From contig JAILMJ010000012.1 in assembly GCA_024692685.1 (NCBI GenBank), positions 1 to 51,359 of the forward strand: a DNA stretch of 51,359 nt, in the 5' to 3' direction. Origin of the DNA: Clostridia bacterium. GTDB taxonomy: Bacteria; Bacillota; Clostridia; Oscillospirales; Acutalibacteraceae. The notes under the pieces are model-generated. The model was not told the DNA's origin, did no database searches, and worked only from the letters and a program-made list of their open reading frames with translations. This document shows positions 8,248 through 16,448 of this stretch, piece after piece (position 1 is the first letter of the stretch; each line of letters starts with the position of its first letter). The position numbers and the translations under genes are program-made.

Positions 8248-10142
8248 TTTGCACCCTCCTTTCCGCTCTTTGCTCCGATGTTCACCCTGAGCCAAACGGC
8301 CGGGGTATCACAGCGGGCTATCCTTTTTATGGAAAGGGGCGAAACATCCGTGTAGGTGTTGTCCGAAAAGTCAACATTCACGCAGTCGGTGAGGAAGTAG
8401 GCGCGCCCTTTGCCTACATCACTTCTGAATGCGTTTCCGAGAGTGATGGTGTTGTTTCTGAAAACAAAGTTGTTCACGTTGTTAACCGCCATAATGTTGC
8501 CGCAGATATCGCTGAATTCGTTATTTTCAATGCGGATATTCGTGAAAGCGTAGGAGTGATTGCTCTTTTCGAGCAGTTTTGTGCCGACCTCGATAATCTC
8601 GGTGCCGATAACGGAGCACTCAATGAATTTGTTGTTCCTGAGCAGGATATTGTCTGCACCCGTGCCCTCGTGCCACACACCGTTTATATCCATTATGATT
8701 TTTATCGCGTTGTGCGATGTTTTGTAAAACGTGTTGTTCTCCACAAGGCCGTTGGAGGTCTGGAGCAGCAGGCTCCTCGCGCGGTGCTCGTGAAAATAAT
8801 TGTTGCGGATAACATAGTTACCGCCGGAATTATCTCTGTTAAAGAGAAACCAGCCCTCTTCAATGCCCTTCGGCAGTTCATCCCGGAAAGTAACCTCTCT
8901 AAGGCCCGAGTCGTTGCTGTTACAGCTTTCGATAACGGCAGTGTCGCCCGTGAGGTTAAACTTTTTGTCGCGGAAAACCATTGTGTCGCCGGGCTCGGCG
9001 TTCATAGAGCCATCCGCTTCAAAGGTGATTGTTTTGCCGCTCACGCTCTTAACCCAGCCGATACCGCTGTTTATATTCACATCGTCGTCGCCCTGGCGGC
9101 TGAAGTCGCAGCCCTCTATCAGAAAACAGCCGTCCGAATCGTTGATGTGCACGGCATCCGCGTCAAGTGAAGTGAGGTGAGTGTCCGCCTTGTCGGGGTC
9201 GGGACCGATTGTGATATTGCGCAGGGCGAAGTGATTTGTTTTCTCACCCACTATGATTCCCATACCCGTGCCGCCGTAAAGGTTAAGACCGTTAAGGGTG
9301 ATGTCTCGGCAGGCCTCGTAAATGTCGATGAGTGAGCCGCCGTAGGCCGTTGAGCGCAGGATGTAGGAATTGCCCCCGAAATGCGCCCACGCGCCGTTAT
9401 GCACCACGCGCAGGGTGTTTTCGTTTATTTTCGTTATGCTCTTGATAACATCGGGATTCTGCCCCTCATAGCTCTCAATGTATGTTCCCTTTGCACCGTA
9501 GGTGAGAGTGTCCGGGTCGCACTGACTGACCGCATAAAACATATCCTCCCTTGCGTATTCGGGGTTGTCAAAGATGAAATCGAGCGTGTTTTTCTCGCCC
9601 TTGACGGTTACCGCACGGGCCGAGGTGCTCAGAGGCATTTTCTCCCAATTCCATTCGAATGTAAGGCCGCGCACCTCAAGGCACTCACAGCGGCGCAGGG
9701 TGAAAAAGCTGCTGCCCGTGTCATAGATAATTTCGGCGCCGTTGCCGTCAATGAGAGCATCCTTTATGTCCTCAAGCGCGAGCTGACCCGTCACATAGTA
9801 AACGCCCTTGTCAAACAGCAGGCGCGTGCCGGGGTTCTCTTTGCAATAGACAAACGCGGCATTCAGGGCGTCGGCGTTGTTTTCAACTTCCGGCGAAGCA
9901 CCGAACTGTGAGACAGGCACGGTTTTAAGCGCCTTTTCGTTTGGATACTGAATAAAAAACCTGCTTTCGTCAATGCCGTTTACCTCAAGATAAGCGCGCA
10001 GTTCGTTTTTATCCGGGACGGGCTCAGTAAGCACCTCCCGTTTTTCGGGAAGAGGCGGCTGCCTGAGCATTACAAAAGCACACGCTCCTGTGAGAATCGC
10101 CAGCGCGCAAAGCACCGCCGCCGCTTTTTTAAGACCTTTCAT
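8244..10142 (-). CDS. Exported beta-helix glycosidase, GH110-like
   Basis: 632 residues. ATG 10142 has AGGAG at 6 bases; the upstream ATG at 10187 has none. An N-terminal hydrophobic signal or anchor (LKKAAAVLCALAILTGACAF) contains a cysteine and could be a lipoprotein signal. A long right-handed beta-helix follows. Motifs such as QGDDDVNIN, ENNTFYKTSHNAIKI and GVWHEGTGADNILLRNNKF closely resemble GH110 alpha-1,3-galactosidases, which also carry the conserved paired acidic residues on a beta-helix. The family is likely but its exact specificity is not visible. The gene is coupled by 4-base overlap to a small membrane protein. A role in trimming host or plant glycans fits the other carbohydrate genes nearby. 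Confidence 0.6.
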   Translation of the reverse strand: MKGLKKAAAVLCALAILTGACAFVMLRQPPLPEKREVLTEPVPDKNELRAYLEVNGIDESRFFIQYPNEKALKTVPVSQFGASPEVENNADALNAAFVYCKENPGTRLLFDKGVYYVTGQLALEDIKDALIDGNGAEIIYDTGSSFFTLRRCECLEVRGLTFEWNWEKMPLSTSARAVTVKGEKNTLDFIFDNPEYAREDMFYAVSQCDPDTLTYGAKGTYIESYEGQNPDVIKSITKINENTLRVVHNGAWAHFGGNSYILRSTAYGGSLIDIYEACRDITLNGLNLYGGTGMGIIVGEKTNHFALRNITIGPDPDKADTHLTSLDADAVHINDSDGCFLIEGCDFSRQGDDDVNINSGIGWVKSVSGKTITFEADGSMNAEPGDTMVFRDKKFNLTGDTAVIESCNSNDSGLREVTFRDELPKGIEEGWFLFNRDNSGGNYVIRNNYFHEHRARSLLLQTSNGLVENNTFYKTSHNAIKIIMDINGVWHEGTGADNILLRNNKFIECSVIGTEIIEVGTKLLEKSNHSYAFTNIRIENNEFSDICGNIMAVNNVNNFVFRNNTITLGNAFRSDVGKGRAYFLTDCVNVDFSDNTYTDVSPLSIKRIARCDTPAVWLRVNIGAKSGKEGAK

Positions 10143-10245
10143 ATCCGGCTCCTTTCTTGTGTTTTTACTGCTCTTTAATCCTAACAAACAGTTTTTTAAA
10201 TGTCAACATCACCGCTCTTTTTTTGTATGGCAATTTAATTTTTAT

Positions 10246-10274
10246 TTGTATTATCTTCTCGCGCGTGATATAAT
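10246..10274 (+). promoter_or_regulatory. Promoter for the PPC/DUF296 gene
   Basis: TTGTAT (10246-10251) and TATAAT (10269-10274) with a 17-base spacer, ending 39 bases before the start codon. Confidence 0.7.
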
Positions 10275-10313
10275 AAAAATGATTGATTTTGCTATATAAA
10301 CGGAGGCATTAAA

Positions 10314-10733
10314 ATGTATTCAAAACTTTGCGGAGATACCTGGGTTCTGCGCCTCGAAATCGGCGAGGAAGTGCTCAGCTCAATCAAAGAACTTTGCAAA
10401 CGCGAAAATATCCTCTGCGCCGAAATCAGCGGCATCGGAGCGGCGTCCGAAGCGACTGTGGGCATTTACAACATTGACGAAAAGAAATACTATGAAAACG
10501 TGCTTCAGGGCCCGCTTGAGATTGTTTCGCTTCTCGGCAGCGTCACACAGAAGGATGGTGAACCGTACCTTCACATTCATGCCTCTTTTTCCGGCGACTC
10601 ATGCGTATGCACCGGCGGTCACCTGAACAGCGCGGTAATCGGTGTGACAGCAGAAATATTCATAAGAAAAATAAACGCTGAAATAAACAGAGTTCCGCAC
10701 CCCGTAACGGGAATAAATGTTTTTGACCTCTGA
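10314..10733 (+). CDS. PPC/DUF296 domain protein
   Basis: 139 residues forming a single PPC (plants and prokaryotes conserved, DUF296) domain. Conserved landmarks are a GIGAAS turn near residue 41 and LHIHASFSG...CTGGHL near 87-104, whose histidines bind metal in structurally known members. The fold makes trimers; plant members are fused to AT-hooks, but bacterial stand-alone versions like this have no proven function. Good ribosome site (GGAGG) and own promoter; the next gene starts 49 bases after its stop and could be read through. Confidence 0.85.
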   Translation: MYSKLCGDTWVLRLEIGEEVLSSIKELCKRENILCAEISGIGAASEATVGIYNIDEKKYYENVLQGPLEIVSLLGSVTQKDGEPYLHIHASFSGDSCVCTGGHLNSAVIGVTAEIFIRKINAEINRVPHPVTGINVFDL

Positions 10734-10753
10734 GATAAGATTGAAAACATATG

Positions 10754-10923
10754 CCCTCATAAAACTATAAGGATGTGAAAAAATGAAAAAAAGTGCACAG
10801 GCTCTTTCCGCATTTGTTTCGCTGTTTCTTATTATTACGCTATTATCGGGACTGTGCCTGACTTCATTTGCCGCAAACGGGTTCAAATATGTTCACAATC
10901 CGCTTGACAATCCTGCTGCCGCC
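10754..10923 (+). repeat. Copy 2 of the duplicated 5' gene block
   Basis: The intact partner of the block at 5480-5650; here it continues into a full-length gene. Confidence 0.95.
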
Positions 10924-11700
10924 GCTGATATAATTGAGGATAATACCGCAATTTACGGCTTCCGTCCGAGCGAAAGCGGCAATTTGAGCGTTTACTCGGA
11001 TCTGGACTGGACCGATCCCGACATCGTGGAAAAAATGCGCCTTGAACGCATAGCTTATCATAAAGAAATAGAGTCAATGTATTCAATGCTTGAAGAGATG
11101 CAGGCACAGGGAAAATCGGAGGAAGAAATAGCGCGCGCGGTGAGCACCAGGCGCAATGAAATCCGCCTTGAAACCTATGCCGATGACCCCGAGGGGCTTG
11201 CGGCTGTCAAGCGGAAAAATCTTGAAAAATACGGTCACGAAGAAGGACCTTTGCCCGATGAACTGTATGAAAAAAACGGATCGTGGAAGCGCGTAACGGA
11301 AAAAGCGTTTAACTCTAACGCAGGGTTTGACGCCTGCCTCGGACTTTATGATGAATGCTACCACATCTATGCCGCTCTCGGAGCAGTACCCGCAGACATA
11401 AGCATTGAACTGACCTCCCCGCCTGTCTGTTATTACAAAAAGACCGTAACGCTGATCCCGACAGTGCAGGCAGACTGTGCCTATACGGTTTCATTTGAGT
11501 CCTCCGATAAGGACATTGCCGCGGTTTCCGATGACGGTACCGTAACGGGAATCGCTCCGGGTGAAGCTGAAATCTTATGTATGGTAACTGACCCGGGCGG
11601 TTTTGTTCACGAAGCGCCGCCGTGTAAAATCGAAGTTAAATATACTTTCCTGCAATGGATTATAATGACCTTCCTCTTTGGAAAATATTGGTATGTATAA
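10783..11700 (+). CDS. Secreted protein with C-terminal Ig-like (Big_2) domain
   Basis: 305 residues: a signal peptide (about 1-28, ending SFAANG), a charged, helix-rich region with a likely coiled coil (about 85-130: KEIESMYSMLEEMQAQGKSE...), and a bacterial Ig-like domain near 205-285 with the usual SSDKDIAAVSDDGTVTGIAPG signature. It ends in an aromatic tail YTFLQWIIMTFLFGKYWYV. Such Big_2 domains occur on surface and adhesion proteins. The tail resembles those of other exported proteins in this window and may fix the protein to the membrane. Its first 170 bases, including the leader, are duplicated at 5480-5650. Confidence 0.75.
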   Translation: MKKSAQALSAFVSLFLIITLLSGLCLTSFAANGFKYVHNPLDNPAAAADIIEDNTAIYGFRPSESGNLSVYSDLDWTDPDIVEKMRLERIAYHKEIESMYSMLEEMQAQGKSEEEIARAVSTRRNEIRLETYADDPEGLAAVKRKNLEKYGHEEGPLPDELYEKNGSWKRVTEKAFNSNAGFDACLGLYDECYHIYAALGAVPADISIELTSPPVCYYKKTVTLIPTVQADCAYTVSFESSDKDIAAVSDDGTVTGIAPGEAEILCMVTDPGGFVHEAPPCKIEVKYTFLQWIIMTFLFGKYWYV

Positions 11701-11771
11701 TTTTCCTCCGTTGAATTTTTTGCGGATTATACCGCATATCAAAAACCGGCGGGATTCCGGATATTACTCTG

Positions 11772-11804
11772 CGGCAGCCCGATTATTTATTCGGGCTGCC
11801 GTTT
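11772..11804 (+). terminator. Terminator after the Ig-like protein gene
   Basis: Perfect 11-base arms CGGCAGCCCGA (11772-11782) and TCGGGCTGCCG (11791-11801) followed by TTT. Confidence 0.75.
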
Positions 11805-11857
11805 AAGCTATGCTCCGCAGCAAATGTAAATAAAATGTTAAATGTAAAATTAAAATA

Positions 11858-11908
11858 TTGACTGTCAGTCATTTTTGAGCTAATATGTTAAAAGATGACC
11901 GGCAGTCA
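11858..11908 (+). promoter_or_regulatory. tetR-MMPL promoter with two palindromic operators
   Basis: -35 TTGACT (11858-11863) and -10 TAATAT (11881-11886) have a 17-base spacer. A perfect 13-base palindrome TGACTGTCAGTCA (11859-11871) overlaps the -35, and TGACCGGCAGTCA (11896-11908) lies just past the expected transcription start. They share the form TGACnGnCAGTCA and sit 37 bases apart centre to centre. Binding at either would block transcription, as expected for autorepression by the TetR protein encoded next. Confidence 0.8.
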
Positions 11909-11947
11909 TTTTTTTGTGACGCCGGAAAAATACTAAAGGTGATAAAT

Positions 11948-12553
11948 ATGACAACGCTTGAAGAAAAAAAGACACTTAAAAGAAGCCGAATACTTGAATC
12001 GGCTTCAAAACTCTTTGTGGATAAAAGTTTTGCATCCACGGCGGTTGATGATGTTGTGAAAATGGCCGGGGTTGCAAAAGGAACTTTTTACCTTTATTTC
12101 AAAGATAAAAACGACCTGCTCAACCAGATTGTTTCATATAAAAGCGCCGAGGTTCTCAGTGAAGGTATATCGATTCTCAGCGAAAAAGAAAAGGATACTC
12201 CGATGAGCTTGACGGAAAAAGGAGTTTTCCTTGCGGATTATATAGCCGACTATCTCAGCGAGCACAAGGATCTCGCCGCCCTGCTGAATAAAAAGCTTTC
12301 CTCCTGCTTCCGGAGCCTTGCAGAAAGCGGAAACGAAGAATTTTCCGGGCTTATAAATAAACTTACAGGTGAGCTTATGAAGAAGGGCTTCACCCGTGAA
12401 CAGGCGGAAATGAAAATATACCTTGTCACTGACCTTATCGGGTCCGTATGCTGCGACGCCGTGCTTGGTGCCGGCCCCTACTCGCTGAATCAGATACGCC
12501 CCGAAATGAAGAGAGCGGTTTCCGGCATACTGGGAGGCGAGATTGTTGATTGA
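11948..12553 (+). CDS. TetR/AcrR family transcriptional repressor
   Basis: 201 residues. The N-terminal helix-turn-helix is typical of TetR proteins (SRILESASKLFVDKSFAST, then VAKGTFYLYFKDKNDLL), and the variable C-terminal half would bind the inducer and dimerise. The ATG at 11948 was chosen because the ATG at 11885 lies inside the -10 box; AAAGGTG precedes it. The stop overlaps the start of the MMPL transporter, and two matching palindromes flank the promoter. The protein therefore most likely represses its own operon and is released by a ligand exported or handled by the transporter. Confidence 0.9.
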   Translation: MTTLEEKKTLKRSRILESASKLFVDKSFASTAVDDVVKMAGVAKGTFYLYFKDKNDLLNQIVSYKSAEVLSEGISILSEKEKDTPMSLTEKGVFLADYIADYLSEHKDLAALLNKKLSSCFRSLAESGNEEFSGLINKLTGELMKKGFTREQAEMKIYLVTDLIGSVCCDAVLGAGPYSLNQIRPEMKRAVSGILGGEIVD

Positions 12554-15500
12554 CAGACTTTCCCGTTTTATAGCGGGTCACCCGAAAACCATACTGTTCG
12601 TTGCAACCCTGCTGCTCATTCCCTCTTTCTTCGGTTATATAAGCACATTTGTTAACTATGATATTATGTCATATCTTCCGGAAGACATCGAATCTGTTCA
12701 GGGCGAAGCTATTCTCGATAAGGAATTCGGCCTTGCCGCAAACGCCTTTCTGGTTATCGACGATATGACCCCGAAAGACATAGTGAAAATTAAAAATGAA
12801 ATAGCAGAAGTTGACGGTGTTGCAGGTGTAACCTGGGTTGACGATATTGCCGATATAAGCATACCCCGCACCATACTTCCCGATGTGCTTACCGATATTT
12901 TCTATGCAAATGACGGCAAATCCACCTTGCTTATGATACAGTTTGAGCAAGGCTCCGCAACCACCTCCACAATGAACGCAATAAAAGAAATAAGGACAAA
13001 GCTCAATAAGCAGTGCTTCCTGAGCGGTATGTCCGCAATTATAACGGACACGAAGAATCTGAGCGACTCCGAAGCGCCGAAGTATATTGCAATAGCCGTT
13101 TTGCTTGCCCTTATAGCTCTTTCGTTTACAATGGATTCCTATGTGCTGCCGCTGGTGCTGCTGACAGCGCTCGGCTATGCGGTCATATATAATCTCGGCA
13201 CGAATTTCTTTATGCCCGGCGGAATATCATACATAACCCAGAGCGTTGCGGCAATACTTCAGCTCGGCGTTACAATGGATTATTCCGTATTCCTTATGGA
13301 CAGGTTCAACGAAGAACAGAAAAACTCGGACAGCAGAACCGAAGCGATGGCGAAGGCGGTTTCCTCCACTTTCGTTTCCCTTGCAGGTTCTTCACTTACC
13401 ACAGTTTTCGGCTTCCTCGCTCTGTGTTTTATGAGCCTTACTCTGGGCATGGATATAGGAACAGTAATGGCAAAGGGCGTTGTTTTCGGCGTATTGACCG
13501 TTGTGGTTGTACTGCCTGCTTTCCTTCTTATTTTCTATAAACCCATATACAGGTTCAGGCATAAAAGAATCATACCAAGCTTCAGCCGCCTGAATAAATT
13601 TGTGATTAAACACAGAAAGGCTGTCGCTATGTTATTCGCCGCTCTGATAATCCCCTCATACATCGCAAAAAGCGCAGTTCCCCTTGATTATGTGGTATCA
13701 AATGCACTCCCGGAGCAATTGGATTCTGTGCAGGCTCTCGGTAAGCTCAAGGGAGATTTCAATATGGCCACCACTCACTTCATTATCATTGATGACAGCG
13801 TTCCCTCAGGCAAGGTCTCCGAAATGATTGATGAATTTGAAAAGGTCGACGGCATTTCCGGCATTATTTCCCTGAACTCCTTTGTAGGTCCGGCTATCAG
13901 CGAGGATATGCTCCCGGAAAGCATAAAGCAGATATGCTTTAAGAACGGGAAACAGCTTATGATGGTTAATTCCGTATATACTCCCTCTTCAAACGAAGAA
14001 AACGCTCAGGTTGACGCGCTCACAGAAATATTGAAAAAATATGATCCAAACGGATATCTCACGGGTGAAGGAGCAATGTCCAAAGACCTTATAACAGTAA
14101 CCGATAAGGATTTCAAAGTTACAAGCATTATCTCGATTGCGGCAATATTTATACTGATTGCCATAATATTCAAATCAATATCGGTGCCGATAATACTGGT
14201 CGCGGGAATTGAACTCGCAATAATGATAAACATTGCGGTATCGCTGTTTACCGGAGCAAATGTTTCCTTCATAGCTCCGACCATAATCAGCTGCGTTCAG
14301 CTTGGCGCCACGGTAGACTACGCCATACTTATGAGCACAAGATTCCGTGAGGAGCTCAACAAGGGGCACAGCAAGCTTGAGGCAATGCAGATTGCCGCGG
14401 ATGCATCGGATAAATCCATATTCCAGTCCGCTCTTGTTTTCTTCTGCGCAACTTTCGGCGTTTACTGTATCTGCAACATTGTGATTGTAAAATCCATCTG
14501 CTCCATGCTTGCAAGAGGCGCCGCAATAAGCGGACTTGTGATAATGGTATTTATGCCCGCCCTGCTGACCTGCTTTGAAAGTATAATAAACAAAACATCG
14601 CACGGGTGGAGAAACGGAGATAAAAAAAGCGCAAAACCCGACGAAAGGACCGAATCAAACAGTATGAAAGCTTCTTCCGTAATTAAAAAAGCCGTTGCGC
14701 TGACAACGGTTATCGCAATGGTTACGGGCTTAACCGCCTGCGGAGCAAAGCAGCAGGAAAAAGCCCCCGTTACGCAGGAAACTGCGGCCGCACAGCCTGT
14801 GTTCAGTGCGAAGCCCGGCTCGGTTTCCAAATCAGAAACCGTATATATTAACGTTGACAGCAGCGGAAAAACTCAGAATGTCAGCGTTACCGACTGGCTT
14901 CATACTGATAAAGGAGAAGTGTGCGTAACAGATAAAAGCGGGCTGAAAAATATTGACAATATAAAAAGCGATATTCTCCCCGTTGAAAAAGACGGCAATA
15001 TTATGTGGAATATGCCGGAAACCGACCTTTATTACAGCGGAGAAACAGATAAGAAACCCCCTGTTGAAATTGAATTAACCTACACCCTCGACGGTGAAAA
15101 AATCTCGCCTGAAAAACTGGCGGGCAAGAGCGGTAAGGTTAATATAAATGTTAAAATGAAAAACACTCTCAGCCGGGAATTTACCATTGACGGCGTAAAA
15201 AGCAAAGTCTTTCTGCCTGTGCTGGTGGTTGGCGGATTTATTCTGCCGGAGGGTGAATTCTCCGGGGTGCAGGTTAAAAACGGCAGAGCCATAGGTGACG
15301 GTACAAAAGAAATCGCCGTGTTTTTCGGTGTGCCCGGATTAAGCGAGAGCCTCGGCCTCAAAGGGCTGGGATTAAACGAGATAACCGGTATTGAGCTTGG
15401 TTCATCAGCAAGCGTATCTGCAGAAGCTAAGAATTTCGCCGTAGGCAATATGTACTTTGCCGCCATACCGATAAGCTCTCTGAATATTGAGCTGGATAAC

Positions 15501-16295
15501 GACAGCTCACTGGAAGACCTCAAGTCAGTGCTTTCCGTTCTCAGTGAGGTGCAGAGCACAGTGAGCAATATGGATATAGATCGCCTGATGGGGATGCTCG
15601 CTCCGAGCAACGGGTCGGATTCTCTGATCGGCGTTGTGAGAGACGCCGCGGAGCTTTATAACAGCAACAGGGCACTCATAGATGTGCTGGCAAAATATAC
15701 ATCGCCTGAAAACAATGCTGCTCTCAAAAGTCTGCTGGAATTTATGACGGACGCAAACACGGTTAAGGCGCTGCGCCTTCTGACTGATTCAAGTGTAACC
15801 AAATTTTTTGCGCAGCTCTCCGAAATGGGTGACACGCTTCCGGTTGCCGATTCCCTGCTCAGGGATTTACAGGACCCCGAGGTAAGAAAGGCTCTTGACA
15901 ATCTGCCTGAAACTATGGATAAACTCGGGAAAATCCAGAAAGTACTCAGCGAAAATCAGAGCACGGTTGATTATCTTATGTCGCTTCTGACAGACGACAC
16001 TGCGCAGGCGGTTAACAAGATTTTTGCAATGCTTGACGAAACAGACCTTAAAAAACTTGACGAAAAATACGGCGCATTATCCAAAAACGCCGGGGACATT
16101 GCGGCGAGGATTGAAAAATGGATTGCTTTCGGTAAGTCATACAGAATCTTCACCGACGCTCCGGAAGAAATGCAGACCTCGGTATTCTTTGTTTATATGA
16201 CGCCTCCCATTGAAAAAGCGACGGAAAAAGCGGAAGCCTCAACCGCTCCTTCAGGCGAATCCCCTCTTGATGAATTCATAAAGAAATTCAAATAA
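12543..16295 (+). CDS. MMPL/RND-family exporter fused to a lipoprotein-like domain
   Basis: 1250 codons from TTG 12543 (TTG 12546 is equally possible; GGGAGG at 12532-12537). Residues 1 to about 690 form an MMPL-type transporter: two similar halves, each with a large external domain and about six membrane helices, with conserved LGVTMDYSVFLMDRF and LGATVDYAILMSTRF segments. From Met708 (nt 14664) comes a second, complete-looking lipoprotein signal (MKASSVIKKAVALTTVIAMV, then TGLTACG) and a roughly 520-residue exported domain similar in style to the YhgE/Pip-linked proteins found beside such exporters. The two parts share one frame with no stop between. It may be a true fusion, or the second part may also start internally. 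Likely role: ligand-inducible export of lipids or hydrophobic compounds. Confidence 0.8.
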   Translation: MLIDRLSRFIAGHPKTILFVATLLLIPSFFGYISTFVNYDIMSYLPEDIESVQGEAILDKEFGLAANAFLVIDDMTPKDIVKIKNEIAEVDGVAGVTWVDDIADISIPRTILPDVLTDIFYANDGKSTLLMIQFEQGSATTSTMNAIKEIRTKLNKQCFLSGMSAIITDTKNLSDSEAPKYIAIAVLLALIALSFTMDSYVLPLVLLTALGYAVIYNLGTNFFMPGGISYITQSVAAILQLGVTMDYSVFLMDRFNEEQKNSDSRTEAMAKAVSSTFVSLAGSSLTTVFGFLALCFMSLTLGMDIGTVMAKGVVFGVLTVVVVLPAFLLIFYKPIYRFRHKRIIPSFSRLNKFVIKHRKAVAMLFAALIIPSYIAKSAVPLDYVVSNALPEQLDSVQALGKLKGDFNMATTHFIIIDDSVPSGKVSEMIDEFEKVDGISGIISLNSFVGPAISEDMLPESIKQICFKNGKQLMMVNSVYTPSSNEENAQVDALTEILKKYDPNGYLTGEGAMSKDLITVTDKDFKVTSIISIAAIFILIAIIFKSISVPIILVAGIELAIMINIAVSLFTGANVSFIAPTIISCVQLGATVDYAILMSTRFREELNKGHSKLEAMQIAADASDKSIFQSALVFFCATFGVYCICNIVIVKSICSMLARGAAISGLVIMVFMPALLTCFESIINKTSHGWRNGDKKSAKPDERTESNSMKASSVIKKAVALTTVIAMVTGLTACGAKQQEKAPVTQETAAAQPVFSAKPGSVSKSETVYINVDSSGKTQNVSVTDWLHTDKGEVCVTDKSGLKNIDNIKSDILPVEKDGNIMWNMPETDLYYSGETDKKPPVEIELTYTLDGEKISPEKLAGKSGKVNINVKMKNTLSREFTIDGVKSKVFLPVLVVGGFILPEGEFSGVQVKNGRAIGDGTKEIAVFFGVPGLSESLGLKGLGLNEITGIELGSSASVSAEAKNFAVGNMYFAAIPISSLNIELDNDSSLEDLKSVLSVLSEVQSTVSNMDIDRLMGMLAPSNGSDSLIGVVRDAAELYNSNRALIDVLAKYTSPENNAALKSLLEFMTDANTVKALRLLTDSSVTKFFAQLSEMGDTLPVADSLLRDLQDPEVRKALDNLPETMDKLGKIQKVLSENQSTVDYLMSLLTDDTAQAVNKIFAMLDETDLKKLDEKYGALSKNAGDIAARIEKWIAFGKSYRIFTDAPEEMQTSVFFVYMTPPIEKATEKAEASTAPSGESPLDEFIKKFK

Positions 16296-16303
16296 AGTTT
16301 AAG

Positions 16304-16330
16304 AAGGACCTGCTGAGCAGGTCCTTTTCA
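16304..16330 (+). terminator. Terminator of the tetR-MMPL operon
   Basis: Arms AAGGACCTGCT (16304-16314) and GCAGGTCCTT (16317-16326), followed by TTC; it begins 9 bases after the stop. Confidence 0.8.
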
Positions 16331-16375
16331 TTACAGCGGCGTTCCTTTAATTTGCAACAGGATAAATTATAAAAG

Positions 16376-16404
16376 TGGAAAACGGTAAAAATATGTGATA
16401 TAAT
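16376..16404 (+). promoter_or_regulatory. Promoter for the acyl-activating enzyme gene
   Basis: TGGAAA (16376-16381), 17-base spacer, TATAAT (16399-16404) with an extended -10 TG (TGATATAAT). Confidence 0.65.
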
Positions 16405-16448
16405 ATTGTATATATGAATATATCGGCAATGAAAGGGGGAAAATCAGA

